DNA of 64,000 bases from CAIMUS01 sp963708455 (GTDB taxonomy: Bacteria; Pseudomonadota; Gammaproteobacteria; Competibacterales; Competibacteraceae), in assembly GCA_963708455.1 (NCBI GenBank), contig CAVPSQ010000004.1, positions 434,001 through 498,000 on the forward strand, given 5' to 3'. Position numbers and translations under genes: made by a program. Shown here in pieces: positions 1-9,436 of the stretch. Position 1 is the first letter of the stretch. Each line of letters begins with the position of its first letter. The notes under the pieces were generated by a model that saw nothing but the letters and a program-made list of their open reading frames with translations, did not search any database and had not been told where the DNA came from.

Positions 1-50
1 TTCAACCTCAAAGGTTACCAAGGTAAAGAGCGGGTAGGCATTCAGCCCTG

Positions 51-989
51 CTATCGGTACGCCGCGGCGGCGAAGAAATCCCGCGCTTGGCGGGCATCGT
101 CCTGGATTTGCCGGCACAGGGCATCCAGCGACTCAAAGCGCCGTTCAGCGCGCAGATAGGTGCAGAAATCCACCTGTACATGACGACCGTAAATATCCTG
201 CTCAAAATCAAATAGGTGTACTTCCAGTTGCTCGCGCACGCCATTGACGGTAGGACGGCGGCCGAGATTGGCGATGCCCGCCAACGGCGCAGCCGTCACG
301 CCGTGCATGACCACGGCATAGACGCCGGCCAGGGGAGTCAGGCGGCGGTGCAGCTGAATATTGGCGGTGGGAAAGCCGATAGTGCGCCCCCGCTGGTCAC
401 CGTGGGCGACCCGGCCGCACATCGAGTAGGGTCGTCCCAGCAGGCGTCTGGCCAAGTCCAGCTCACCCCGCGCCAGCGCCTCGCGGATGCGGGTGCTGCT
501 GACCCGCTGTCCGTCCAGTATATAGCTGTGAGTATGGGCTACCTCAAAGCCATGCTCGCGGCCGGCCCGGCGCAGCAGCTCGAAATCGCCGGCGCGTCGA
601 TAGCCGAAGCGGAAATCGTCACCTATCACCAGATAGCGGATACCTAATTGATCCACCAGCAAGCCGTCGATAAAGCGGTGGGCGGATATCGCCGCCAGGC
701 GGTGATCGAACTCCAGGCAGAGCACCCGTTCCACGCCGTACAGGCGCAAAGCCAGCAGCTTTTCGCGCAACCGCATCAACCGGGCCGGCGCCGCCGCGGG
801 CGCAAAGTATTCCTGCGGCTGCGGCTCGAAGGTAAGCACCGTCAGCGGCAGCGTGAGCGCGGCGGATTGCTCCGTCAGTTGCCGCAGAATGGTCTGATGG
901 CCCAGATGGACGCCGTCGAAATTGCCGATGGTCGCCACGCAACCGTGGTGGCGGGGACGGAGATTGTGCTGACCGCGGATCAGTTCCAT
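51..989 (-). CDS. ribF: Bifunctional riboflavin kinase / FAD synthetase RibF
   Basis: This 312-residue protein phosphorylates riboflavin to FMN and adenylates FMN to FAD in the cytosol. The N-terminal FAD synthetase half starts with the nucleotidyltransferase signature GNFDGVHLGHQ (about residues 22-32) and includes VIGDDFRFGYRR and SSTRIREAL. The C-terminal kinase half carries GRTIGFPTANI and a PTVNG segment. The length is normal for the family. It lies 61 bp downstream of murJ on the same strand; ribF commonly sits near murJ in gammaproteobacteria, often before ileS, which would lie left of base 1. No strong Shine-Dalgarno is visible before the ATG. Confidence 0.97.
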   Translation of the reverse strand: MELIRGQHNLRPRHHGCVATIGNFDGVHLGHQTILRQLTEQSAALTLPLTVLTFEPQPQEYFAPAAAPARLMRLREKLLALRLYGVERVLCLEFDHRLAAISAHRFIDGLLVDQLGIRYLVIGDDFRFGYRRAGDFELLRRAGREHGFEVAHTHSYILDGQRVSSTRIREALARGELDLARRLLGRPYSMCGRVAHGDQRGRTIGFPTANIQLHRRLTPLAGVYAVVMHGVTAAPLAGIANLGRRPTVNGVREQLEVHLFDFEQDIYGRHVQVDFCTYLRAERRFESLDALCRQIQDDARQARDFFAAAAYR

Positions 990-1050
990 ACGGGTTTAGG
1001 GGCTGGTCTGCGCAATGGGTTTGCCATTATAGAAGGCTTGGACGGGTTTT

Positions 1051-2586
1051 TCACATTTTCAGATGGCGCCGCCGCACGCCAACCACGAGCAGGCTGAGGA
1101 TATAGATCAGCAGGCCGCAGGGGACCAGCCAGCCCAGATGGAGCAGCCGCTGGCGGGCGTGGGCGGTGAGCCAGCCGTCCAGATCGCCGGCGCCCCACCA
1201 CAGGAATACGCTCATCGCCAGGGTGGCGAGCAGAATTTGCAGCAGGAAACGGGGCCAGTCGGAGGAGGGTTGATAAACGTTCCGGCGGCGCAGATGGCGG
1301 AACAAGAGAAAGGCATTGAGATAGGCGGACAGGGAATTGGCCAGTGCCAGACCGGCATGCTGCAGCGGATAGACCAGAATCAGGTTGAATAGCATATTCA
1401 TCGCCATCGCGATGATGCCGAAGCGCACCGGCGTGCGGCTGTCCTGACGGGCGTAGAAACCCGGACTCAGCACCTTGATCAGCATGAACGCCAGCAACCC
1501 CAGCGCATAGGCGATAAGGCTGCGGCTGGCCATGCGCACATCGTGGGGACCGAACTGGCCGTATTGGAACAGCGTCGAGAACAGCGGTCCTGGCAACACC
1601 ATCAGGGAGGCGGTGGCGGGCACGCCGATCAGCAGCGCCCAGCGCAGCGCCCAGTCCAGGGTATGGGAAAATTCCACGGTGGAGGCGGCGGCGTGTTTCT
1701 GGGACAGCGTGGGTAGGATCACCACGCTCAGCGTGACCCCGAACAGCCCCAAAGGGAATTCCACTAGCCGGTCGGTGTAATACAGCCAACTGACGCTGCC
1801 GGTGACCAGGAAGGACGCCAAAATGGTATTGATCAGCAGATTGATCTGGGCCACCGACGAGCCGAACAGGGTGGGCAGCATCAGGCGCAGAATCTGCTGT
1901 ACTCCCGTCGTCCGCCAACCCCAGCGCAGCCGGTGGGGCAACAGCCGCAGCTCCCGCAGGAAGGGAATCTGGAACAGTAACTGGGTGACGCCCGCCAGGA
2001 ACACGCCCCAGGCCAGCGCGACCACCGGTTGATCCATGCAAGGAGCCAGCCACAGGGCCGCTGCCGTCATCCACAGATTCAGGAACACCGGCGTCAGGGC
2101 CGGCACGCCGAAACGACCCCAGGTATTGAGAATACCGCCGGCGAAGGCGGTCAGAGAGATGAACAGCAGATAGGGAAAGGTGATCCGCAGCATCGTCACG
2201 GTCAGCTCGAATTTGCTCTGATCCGCCGAGAAGCCGGGCGCGAACAGCCAGATCAACAGGGGGGCCACGATGATGCCGAGCGCGGTCACGCCGAACAGGA
2301 TGATGCCCAGCGTGCCGGCGACGTCGTTGATCAACTGCTGCATTGCTTCATGCGAGTGCTGGACTTTGTATTCCGACAGCACCGGCACGAAGGCCATCGA
2401 GAAGCCGCCCTCGGCGAACAGACGCCGCAGCAGATTGGGGATGCGAAAGGCGACGAAGAACGCATCGGCGCCGGCGCCGGCGCCGAAGGCCCGGGCGATC
2501 ACGATATCGCGGACAAAACCCAGGAGACGGGAAATCAGGGTCATGGCGCTGACCACGCCGGTGGATTTGAGAAGCGCTTTGCTCAT
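1051..2586 (-). CDS. murJ: Lipid II flippase MurJ (MviN)
   Basis: This 511-residue polytopic inner-membrane protein moves lipid-linked peptidoglycan precursor (lipid II) across the membrane. It starts MSKALLKSTGVVSAMTLISR, the typical MurJ N-terminus, followed by GFVRDIVIARAFGAGAGADAFFVAFRIPN and LLRRLFAEGGFSMAFVPV, both family hallmarks. There are many hydrophobic segments consistent with about 14 helices, and the length is standard. It lies between livF and ribF on the same strand, 6 bp after the livF stop, so it may be co-transcribed with the transporter genes upstream. Confidence 0.97.
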   Translation of the reverse strand: MSKALLKSTGVVSAMTLISRLLGFVRDIVIARAFGAGAGADAFFVAFRIPNLLRRLFAEGGFSMAFVPVLSEYKVQHSHEAMQQLINDVAGTLGIILFGVTALGIIVAPLLIWLFAPGFSADQSKFELTVTMLRITFPYLLFISLTAFAGGILNTWGRFGVPALTPVFLNLWMTAAALWLAPCMDQPVVALAWGVFLAGVTQLLFQIPFLRELRLLPHRLRWGWRTTGVQQILRLMLPTLFGSSVAQINLLINTILASFLVTGSVSWLYYTDRLVEFPLGLFGVTLSVVILPTLSQKHAAASTVEFSHTLDWALRWALLIGVPATASLMVLPGPLFSTLFQYGQFGPHDVRMASRSLIAYALGLLAFMLIKVLSPGFYARQDSRTPVRFGIIAMAMNMLFNLILVYPLQHAGLALANSLSAYLNAFLLFRHLRRRNVYQPSSDWPRFLLQILLATLAMSVFLWWGAGDLDGWLTAHARQRLLHLGWLVPCGLLIYILSLLVVGVRRRHLKM

Positions 2587-2592
2587 GGATTG

Positions 2593-3327
<735 letters not shown>

Positions 3328-3328
3328 C

Positions 3329-4174
3329 TCACTCGCTCTCGCGCAGGTCGTCGGCCACTTCCGGTGGCAAGGCGTCCTGCTCTTCTTCGCCCAGGTAGGC
3401 CCGGATCACGGTGGGATCGTGGCGAATCTCCTGCGGGGAGCCGGCGGCGATTTTACGGCCGTAATCCAACACCACGATCTGGTTGGAAATCTCCATCACC
3501 ACGCTCATATCGTGTTCGATCAATAAAATACCGATGCCCTCCCGTTCCCGGATGGACAGCAGCAGGCGGTTAAGCTGCGCCGATTCGCGCGCATTCAGAC
3601 CGGCCGCCGGCTCGTCCAGACACAGCAGCAGCGGCCGCGTGCACAGGGCACGGGCGATCTCCAGTCGCCGCTGGGCGCCATAGGGCAGGCTGCCCGCGGG
3701 CCAGTCGGCCTGCTCGACCAGTTCGACCCGCTCCAGCCAGTGACGGGCGAAGTCGACCGCCTGCCGCTCGGCGTGGCGGTAACGCTGCCAACCCAACAGC
3801 CCGGCGATGCTGAACAGCGAAGCCCGCATCAGCGGATTGTGCTGAGCGACGATCAGATTCTCCAGCACCGTCATGCCCTGGAACAGGCGGATGTTCTGGA
3901 AAGTCCGGGCGACCCCGGCGCGGTTGATGCGGAAATCGTCCATGCGCTCCAGATAGCAGGGATTGCCGGGACGGTGCAGGGTCAGCCGGCCCACGGTCGG
4001 CTGATAGAAACCGGTCAGGCAGTTGAACACGGTGGTCTTGCCGGAGCCGTTGGGACCGATGATGGCGGTAATCTCTCGTTGCCGCGCCGTGAAGGACAGG
4101 TCAGCCACCGCGACCAGGCCGCCGAAACGCATGGTCAGATGCTCCACCGTCAGCAACAAAGGCGCCACGCTCAT
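3329..4174 (-). CDS. livG: Branched-chain amino acid ABC transporter ATPase LivG
   Basis: This is the second ATPase of the Liv-type transporter. The start is taken at the ATG overlapping the livM stop (ATGA, 4171-4174), giving about 281 residues beginning MSVAPLLLTVEHL; a longer reading frame upstream would only add sequence that belongs to livM. It has Walker A GPNGSGKTT, the LivG-type insert DDFRINRAGVARTFQNIRLF, a signature-like segment YGAQRRLEIARAL, Walker B LLCLDEPAAGLN and the switch His in LLIEHDM. The signature is unusual (YGAQRR rather than LSYGQQR) but belongs to the usual LivG variation. Its C-terminus has a short acidic extension. Confidence 0.95.
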   Translation of the reverse strand: MSVAPLLLTVEHLTMRFGGLVAVADLSFTARQREITAIIGPNGSGKTTVFNCLTGFYQPTVGRLTLHRPGNPCYLERMDDFRINRAGVARTFQNIRLFQGMTVLENLIVAQHNPLMRASLFSIAGLLGWQRYRHAERQAVDFARHWLERVELVEQADWPAGSLPYGAQRRLEIARALCTRPLLLCLDEPAAGLNARESAQLNRLLLSIREREGIGILLIEHDMSVVMEISNQIVVLDYGRKIAAGSPQEIRHDPTVIRAYLGEEEQDALPPEVADDLRESE

Positions 4175-5475
4175 GAGGACTCCCTGGCGGGAGCCGCTGC
4201 TGATCCTTTGCCAGAAGCCGCTCCATGCAACAGCAACGTGGGTTGGCGGGTAGCCAGCAGACCGCCCGGCCGCCACACCATGATCAGTACCATGGCGGCG
4301 CCGAACAGCAGCATGCGGAACTGTTCGAACTGCCGTCCGAATTCCGGTAACAGGATCAGCAGCATCGCCGAGACCACGACGCCGATCTGACTGCCCATGC
4401 CGCCCAGCACCACGATAGCCAGAATGGTGGCCGATTCCATAAAGCTAAAGCTTTCCGGACTGATAAAGCCCTGGCGGGTGGCGAAGAACGAGCCGGCGAA
4501 ACCGCCCAACATGGCGCCGATGCCGAAGGCGGTCAGCTTGGTGTTGGTGGGATTGAGTCCCAGCGAACGGCAGGCGATTTCATCTTCGCGCAGCGCCTCC
4601 CAGCCGCGCCCGATCGGCAGCCGGCGAATGCGCAGGGTGAACAGATTGGTGAGCAACGCCAGGGACAGAATCAGGTAATACAGAAAAATCACCCGGTGCT
4701 GGCCGGCGTACTCCAGGCCGAAGAACTGATGAAACGTGGCCTGGCCGTCGGTGGAGGAACTGGCGAAAGGCAGGCCGAAGAAACTGGGGCGGGGAATGGC
4801 GGACAGACCGTTGGGTCCGCCTGTGACCTTGGCCCAGTTGAGCAGGATGATGCGGACGATCTCGCCGAAGCCGAGGGTCACGATAGCCAGATAATCACCC
4901 CGCAGGCGCAGTACCGGAAAGCCAAGTAGGACCCCGAAAGAGGCAGCGAACAGACCCGCGAGCGGCAGACAGATCCAGAACGACCAGCCGAAGTGCAGCG
5001 CCAGCAGGGCGTAGCTGTAAGCGCCCACGGCGTAGAAAGCCACGTAACCCAGATCCAGCAGTCCGGCCAGACCCACCACGACGTTCAAACCCCAGCCGAG
5101 CATGATGTAGATCAGCACGGTAGTGGCGACATCGATCACATAGCGGTTGGAAAAGGGCAGCAGGGGCAGGATAAAAGCGGCCGTCAGGCCGGCCAGCACG
5201 AACCAGGAAATATAGGGTTGCAGTGTGGCTTGCAGCCAGTTGCAGCGGCTTTCCGGCGGTTGCGGTCCGCGCAGCGCCAGCAAGGTGCGCAGCGCCAGAC
5301 GGCCGCCGAACACCACGGTCACGGCCATCGCCACCCAGGAAAAGCGGGTGGCGAGACCCAGGCCGCCTTCCTGGTCCACGATCCGCAAGCCGGCCAGTGG
5401 AAACGCCACCACCAGGGTAACCAGGGCCGCCAGCGCGGCGTCTTTCAGCAGAGCGGGGAAGTCGATGGTACGCAA
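4171..5475 (-). CDS. livM: Branched-chain amino acid ABC transporter permease LivM
   Basis: This 434-residue inner-membrane permease is a LivM homologue. It has an N-terminal helix pair before the core domain, then the characteristic NVVVGLAGLLDLGYVAFYAVGAYSYALL (split here by position: about residues 130-158) and the cytoplasmic coupling loop RGWEALREDEIACRSLGLNPTNTKLTAF. Length matches LivM of enterobacteria. It overlaps livG by 4 bp and follows livH after 21 bp, forming an H-M-G-F operon. The partner solute-binding protein must be encoded elsewhere. Confidence 0.95.
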   Translation of the reverse strand: MRTIDFPALLKDAALAALVTLVVAFPLAGLRIVDQEGGLGLATRFSWVAMAVTVVFGGRLALRTLLALRGPQPPESRCNWLQATLQPYISWFVLAGLTAAFILPLLPFSNRYVIDVATTVLIYIMLGWGLNVVVGLAGLLDLGYVAFYAVGAYSYALLALHFGWSFWICLPLAGLFAASFGVLLGFPVLRLRGDYLAIVTLGFGEIVRIILLNWAKVTGGPNGLSAIPRPSFFGLPFASSSTDGQATFHQFFGLEYAGQHRVIFLYYLILSLALLTNLFTLRIRRLPIGRGWEALREDEIACRSLGLNPTNTKLTAFGIGAMLGGFAGSFFATRQGFISPESFSFMESATILAIVVLGGMGSQIGVVVSAMLLILLPEFGRQFEQFRMLLFGAAMVLIMVWRPGGLLATRQPTLLLHGAASGKGSAAAPARESS

Positions 5476-5496
5476 GGCAGGCTTTCCCTGGAATGG

Positions 5497-6411
5497 TCAG
5501 ACTTTTTCCACTTCCGGCTTGCCGAGCAGGCCGGTGGGCCGGAAGATCAGCACCATCACCAGGATGGAGAAAGCGGCTACGTCCTTGTATTCGATAGTGA
5601 AATAGGCCGACCAGAGCGATTCCACCAGGCCCAGGATCAGGCCACCCAGCATGGCACCCGGCAACGAACCGATGCCGCCGAGCACTGCCGCTGTGAAGGC
5701 TTTCAATCCCGCCACGAAGCCGATGAAGAAATCCACCACGCCGTAATACAGCGTGACCATCAGGCCGGCGACCGCCGCCAGGGCGGCGCCGATCACGAAG
5801 GTCATGGAAATGATGCGGTCGACGTTGACCCCCAGCAGGGCCGCCATGACCTGATCCTGCTGGCAGGCCCGCTGCGCCCGTCCGAGAGGGGTACGATTGA
5901 TGATATAGGCGAACACCCCCATCAGCGCAACGGTCAACACCCAGATGATGATCTGGATGTAGCTCAGTTGCACCGCGAAACCGCCCTGCTCGAAGGCCGT
6001 GAAGCCTCCCTGCACCAGCGGCTGCATCGGCCGCACCCGGGCGCCTTGCAGCAACTGCACGTAGTTCTGCAGGAAGATGGACATGCCGATAGCCGAGATC
6101 AGCGGCGCCAGACGCGGCGCCTTGCGCAAGGGTCGGTAGGCGATGCGCTCCAGAGTCCAGCCGTAGATCGAGGTTAACAACATGGCGATGATCAGGACGG
6201 TGATCAGCACCAGCGGTACGGACGTCACGCCGCCGAGTTGCAGCAGCGTGATGAAGATGATCGAAATGAACGCTCCGATCATGAAGATTTCACCGTGGGC
6301 GAAGTTGATCATGCCGATGATCCCGTAGACCATCGTATAGCCGATGGCGATCAGGCCATAGATCATGCCCAGGGTGATGCCGTTGATCAGTTGCTGTGTA
6401 AGGTATCCCAT
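5497..6411 (-). CDS. livH: Branched-chain amino acid ABC transporter permease LivH
   Basis: This permease of about 304 residues pairs with LivM. The start is set at the ATG giving MGYLTQQLINGITLGMIYGL, the standard LivH N-terminus; the open frame continues further upstream to 6699 but that part is arginine-rich and lies over a repeat. Motifs include GYTMVYGIIGMINFAHGEIFM and the coupling loop RTPLGRAQRACQQDQVMAALLGVNVDRI. Several hydrophobic segments support a membrane protein. It is the first gene of the liv operon, so its promoter should lie in 6412-6721. Confidence 0.95.
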   Translation of the reverse strand: MGYLTQQLINGITLGMIYGLIAIGYTMVYGIIGMINFAHGEIFMIGAFISIIFITLLQLGGVTSVPLVLITVLIIAMLLTSIYGWTLERIAYRPLRKAPRLAPLISAIGMSIFLQNYVQLLQGARVRPMQPLVQGGFTAFEQGGFAVQLSYIQIIIWVLTVALMGVFAYIINRTPLGRAQRACQQDQVMAALLGVNVDRIISMTFVIGAALAAVAGLMVTLYYGVVDFFIGFVAGLKAFTAAVLGGIGSLPGAMLGGLILGLVESLWSAYFTIEYKDVAAFSILVMVLIFRPTGLLGKPEVEKV

Positions 6412-6543
6412 CGGTGGCGCCTTGGTGTGCGTTGCAGGTCGGGCTGGTCGCCGCCGCCCATGTATAACCCAAGCTTCGGTAGAAGGTAAAGTTTTCTTTA
6501 GCGGCGCAGGTGCTTGCCGCAAGCGGCGGCAGCGATCCCTGGC

Positions 6544-6680
6544 TCGCGCCGGCAAGGTCCGGGCCATGACCATCGTTTGGGCCAAAACCGGTGTAGCCTG
6601 GATGGAGCGGAGCTTGCGAAGCGTAATCCAGGTTCTTCTGGCCGAAAGGATGATCATGGCCCAAGGTCCGGTGACAGCGT
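6544..6680. repeat. Palindromic dispersed repeat upstream of livH
   Basis: The 310-bp gap between livH and gspF holds a palindromic element. An arm GGGCCATGACCATCGTTTGG near 6563 is matched in inverted orientation by a near-identical arm ending near 6662, with about three mismatches over 23 bp. Between them lies GCCTGGATGGAGCGGAGCTT followed by GCGAAGCGTAATCCAGG. The same core recurs at 44400-44470, so this is a dispersed element, not chance. Such repeats are common in gammaproteobacterial intergenic regions. The rest of the gap shows no gene. Confidence 0.75.
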
Positions 6681-6721
6681 GGCCTGCTTGGCGGGCCAAC
6701 CGGTTGCCGCCCAGCCGCCGC

Positions 6722-7939
6722 TCAGCGCACCATCTGATTCAGATCGAAGATCGGCAGCAGGATAGCCAGCACGATGGTAAGCACCACCAGACCCATGGTC
6801 AGGATCAGCACGGGTTCGAAAATGCTGAGCAGGGCGGCGATCAGCGTTTCGGTCTCGCGTTCCTGCTGCGTGGCGCCCCGCTCCAGCATGGCCTCCAGAC
6901 GACCGCTGGCCTCGCCGCTGGCAATCAATTGCACGGTCATCAGCGGAAACAGGCCGCTGGCGCTGATGGCGGTATTGATGCTGGCGCCTTCCTTGACCCG
7001 CGCGGTGGCCTCTTCCACCGCTTCGCGCATCGGCATGTTGCTGATGACCTGGGCGGAAATGCGCAGCGCCTCCAGTACGGGCACACCGCTCGCCATGAGG
7101 ATGCTGAAGGTGCGCGCGAAGCGAGCGGTGTTCAGCCCTCGAACCAGGCGGGATAACAAAGGCAGACGCAGCAGCAGGGCGTGCCAGCGGCGGCGGAACT
7201 TGGGTTGGCGCAGACCGTAGTTGAAACCGACGAACAGCGCCAGCAAGCCGGCCAGCACCCACAGGCCGTGCTGACGCAGAAAATCGCTGACAGCGATCAG
7301 ATAGCGGGTCAGGGCCGGCAGTTGCTGGTTCATGTTGGTGAACACCTGCACCACCTGAGGGACGACGTAGACCAGCAAACCGGCCACGATCAGGATGGCC
7401 ACGGTGGTCAACATCGCCGGGTAGAACAGCGCCAGACCGACCTTTTGCCGCATCTGCTGGCGGGATTCGGTGTAATCGGCCAGGCGTTCGAACACCACGT
7501 CCAGATGGCCCGATTGCTCGCCCGCCGCCACCGTCGCTCGGTACAGTTCCGGAAACACCCGGGGAAAATCCGCCAGCGCCGTGGCCAGATTATGCCCTTC
7601 CAGCACCCGCGCACGCACGCCCAGCAGCAGGCTGCTGAGGCGCGCCTTTTCCGCCTGTCTGGCCACCGCCCCCAAGGCTTCCTCGACCGGAAAGCCGGCG
7701 TTCACCAGGGTGGCCAGTTGCCGGGTCACCAGCGCCAGTTCGGTGGCGTTGATCCGTCTTCCGCCCGCCCAGCGGCGACCGCTGCGGACCTGCTCCTGGC
7801 TGGCGACTTCGTCTACGGTTAGCGGCGTCAGACCGCGTTCCCGCAGCAGTTGCCGCACCTGGCGCGGGGTATCAGCTTCTTGCAGGCCTTTGCGGGTGCG
7901 GCCGCGTTCGTCCAGGGCGGCGTATTGAAAAGCGGGCAT
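6722..7939 (-). CDS. gspF: Type II secretion inner-membrane platform protein GspF
   Basis: This 405-residue polytopic protein is the type II secretion (T2SS) platform component. It begins MPAFQYAALDERGRTRKGLQ, typical of GspF/PilC, and has two T2SS-F domains: the first includes LALVTRQLATLVNAGFPVEEAL and GEQSGHLDVVFERLADY, the second includes ARFARTFSILMASGVPVLEAL and ASGEASGRLEAMLERGA. Three hydrophobic helices lie near residues 170-200, 220-245 and 370-395. It is 15 bp downstream of gspE. It is assigned to T2SS rather than type IV pili because it follows gspC, gspD and gspE. Confidence 0.94.
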   Translation of the reverse strand: MPAFQYAALDERGRTRKGLQEADTPRQVRQLLRERGLTPLTVDEVASQEQVRSGRRWAGGRRINATELALVTRQLATLVNAGFPVEEALGAVARQAEKARLSSLLLGVRARVLEGHNLATALADFPRVFPELYRATVAAGEQSGHLDVVFERLADYTESRQQMRQKVGLALFYPAMLTTVAILIVAGLLVYVVPQVVQVFTNMNQQLPALTRYLIAVSDFLRQHGLWVLAGLLALFVGFNYGLRQPKFRRRWHALLLRLPLLSRLVRGLNTARFARTFSILMASGVPVLEALRISAQVISNMPMREAVEEATARVKEGASINTAISASGLFPLMTVQLIASGEASGRLEAMLERGATQQERETETLIAALLSIFEPVLILTMGLVVLTIVLAILLPIFDLNQMVR

Positions 7940-7954
7940 GGTGGTCTCCTGCGA

Positions 7955-9436
7955 CTACTCTTCCTGCTGGGTGACCCGCACCAGTTCCTCCAGCGAGGTC
8001 TCCCCCAGCAGCACCCGCCGGCGGCCGTCGTCGCGAATGCTGGGCGTAAAGCGTCGGGCGTAGCGCTCCAGTTCCTGTTCGCTCTTGCCCTCGTGAACCA
8101 TCGTTTGCAGCGTCGCGTCCACCACCACCAGTTCGAAGATGCCGCTGCGTCCCCGGTAACCGGTTTGCCGGCACTGGTCGCAGCCGGCCGGATTGTAAAT
8201 GGTCGGCGGATGGGCCGGGTCCACGCCGAGGATGCGGCAGTCGCCGGTCGTGGCGCTATGCGGCTGCTTGCAGTGAGGGCACAGCATCCGGACCAGACGC
8301 TGCGCCAGCACGCCGATCAGGCTGGACGACAGCAGAAAAGGCTCGACACCCATGTCGCGCAGGCGGGCGATGGCGCCGATCGCGCTGTTAGTGTGCAGGG
8401 TGGACAGCACCAGGTGACCGGTCAGACTGGCCTGCACCGCGATTTCGGCGGTTTCCAGGTCGCGGATTTCCCCGACCAGCACCACGTCCGGGTCCTGCCG
8501 CAGAATGGCCCGCAGGCCGCGCGCGAAGGTCATGTCGATCTTGGGATTGACATGGGTCTGGCTGATGCCATCCAGGAAATACTCGACCGGATCCTCCACC
8601 GTCATGATGTTACGCTTGCGGTCGTTGAGCATGGTCAGGGCCGCATACAACGTGGTGGTCTTGCCGGAACCAGTGGGACCGGTCACCAGAAACACGCCGT
8701 GCGGCCGGTGAATCAGCCGTTCCAGCAACTCGTGGGAGGCCGGGTCCATGCCCAGGTGCTTCAAATACAGCCGGCCCTCGCGCTTGTCCAGCAAGCGCAT
8801 CACCACCCGTTCGCCATGCCCGGCGGGCAGGGTGGAGACGCGCACGTCCACGGCCCGGCCCGCCACCCGCAGCGAAATGCGGCCGTCCTGGGGCAGGCGC
8901 TTTTCGGCAATGTCCAGATGGGCCATGACTTTGACCCGCGAAATCAGCAGCGGTCCCAGACCGCGCGGCGGGCGCAGCACCTCGCGCAGCACGCCGTCGA
9001 TGCGAAAGCGCACCATCAGGCTGGTCTCGAAGGATTCGATATGGATATCCGAAGCGTTTTCCTTGATGGCTTCAGTCAGCAGGGCATTGATCAACCGGAT
9101 GATCGGCGCATCGTCGGCGTTTTCCAGCAGGTCTTCCGGCTCCTTGAGCTGTTGCGCCACCTGGTTCAGATCCAGTTCCTCGCCCAGGCCTTCGATCATC
9201 TGGGCGGCGCCGTTGGAGTCGCTCTCGTAGAAGCCCTGCAACAGACTCTCGAAAGTCTCCGCCGGCACCTGTTTGGGGCGGAGCGGCAGGTTCAGCACAC
9301 GGCGCAACTCCAGCAGACTGCGATGGCTGACGCCGGGACGGTAGGCCACATCGACATGGCCATCGCTGGCCAGTTCCAAGGCTACGACACCGTGGCGCTT
9401 GGCGAACGCATAGGGTGGACGGCTTAAAAGAGTCAA
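7955..9436 (-). CDS. gspE: Type II secretion ATPase GspE
   Basis: This 493-residue cytoplasmic ATPase drives T2SS pseudopilus assembly. It has Walker A GPTGSGKTTTLYA, an Asp box, Walker B DPDVVLVGEIRD, the His box, and the zinc tetracysteine pattern CPHC...CDQC typical of GspE. The start codon is TTG, overlapping the gspD stop as TTGA, with a GAGGAG ribosome site 11 bp upstream inside the last codons of gspD; this indicates translational coupling. The N-terminal domain (N1E) is that of GspE. It lies between gspD and gspF. Confidence 0.95.
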   Translation of the reverse strand: MTLLSRPPYAFAKRHGVVALELASDGHVDVAYRPGVSHRSLLELRRVLNLPLRPKQVPAETFESLLQGFYESDSNGAAQMIEGLGEELDLNQVAQQLKEPEDLLENADDAPIIRLINALLTEAIKENASDIHIESFETSLMVRFRIDGVLREVLRPPRGLGPLLISRVKVMAHLDIAEKRLPQDGRISLRVAGRAVDVRVSTLPAGHGERVVMRLLDKREGRLYLKHLGMDPASHELLERLIHRPHGVFLVTGPTGSGKTTTLYAALTMLNDRKRNIMTVEDPVEYFLDGISQTHVNPKIDMTFARGLRAILRQDPDVVLVGEIRDLETAEIAVQASLTGHLVLSTLHTNSAIGAIARLRDMGVEPFLLSSSLIGVLAQRLVRMLCPHCKQPHSATTGDCRILGVDPAHPPTIYNPAGCDQCRQTGYRGRSGIFELVVVDATLQTMVHEGKSEQELERYARRFTPSIRDDGRRRVLLGETSLEELVRVTQQEE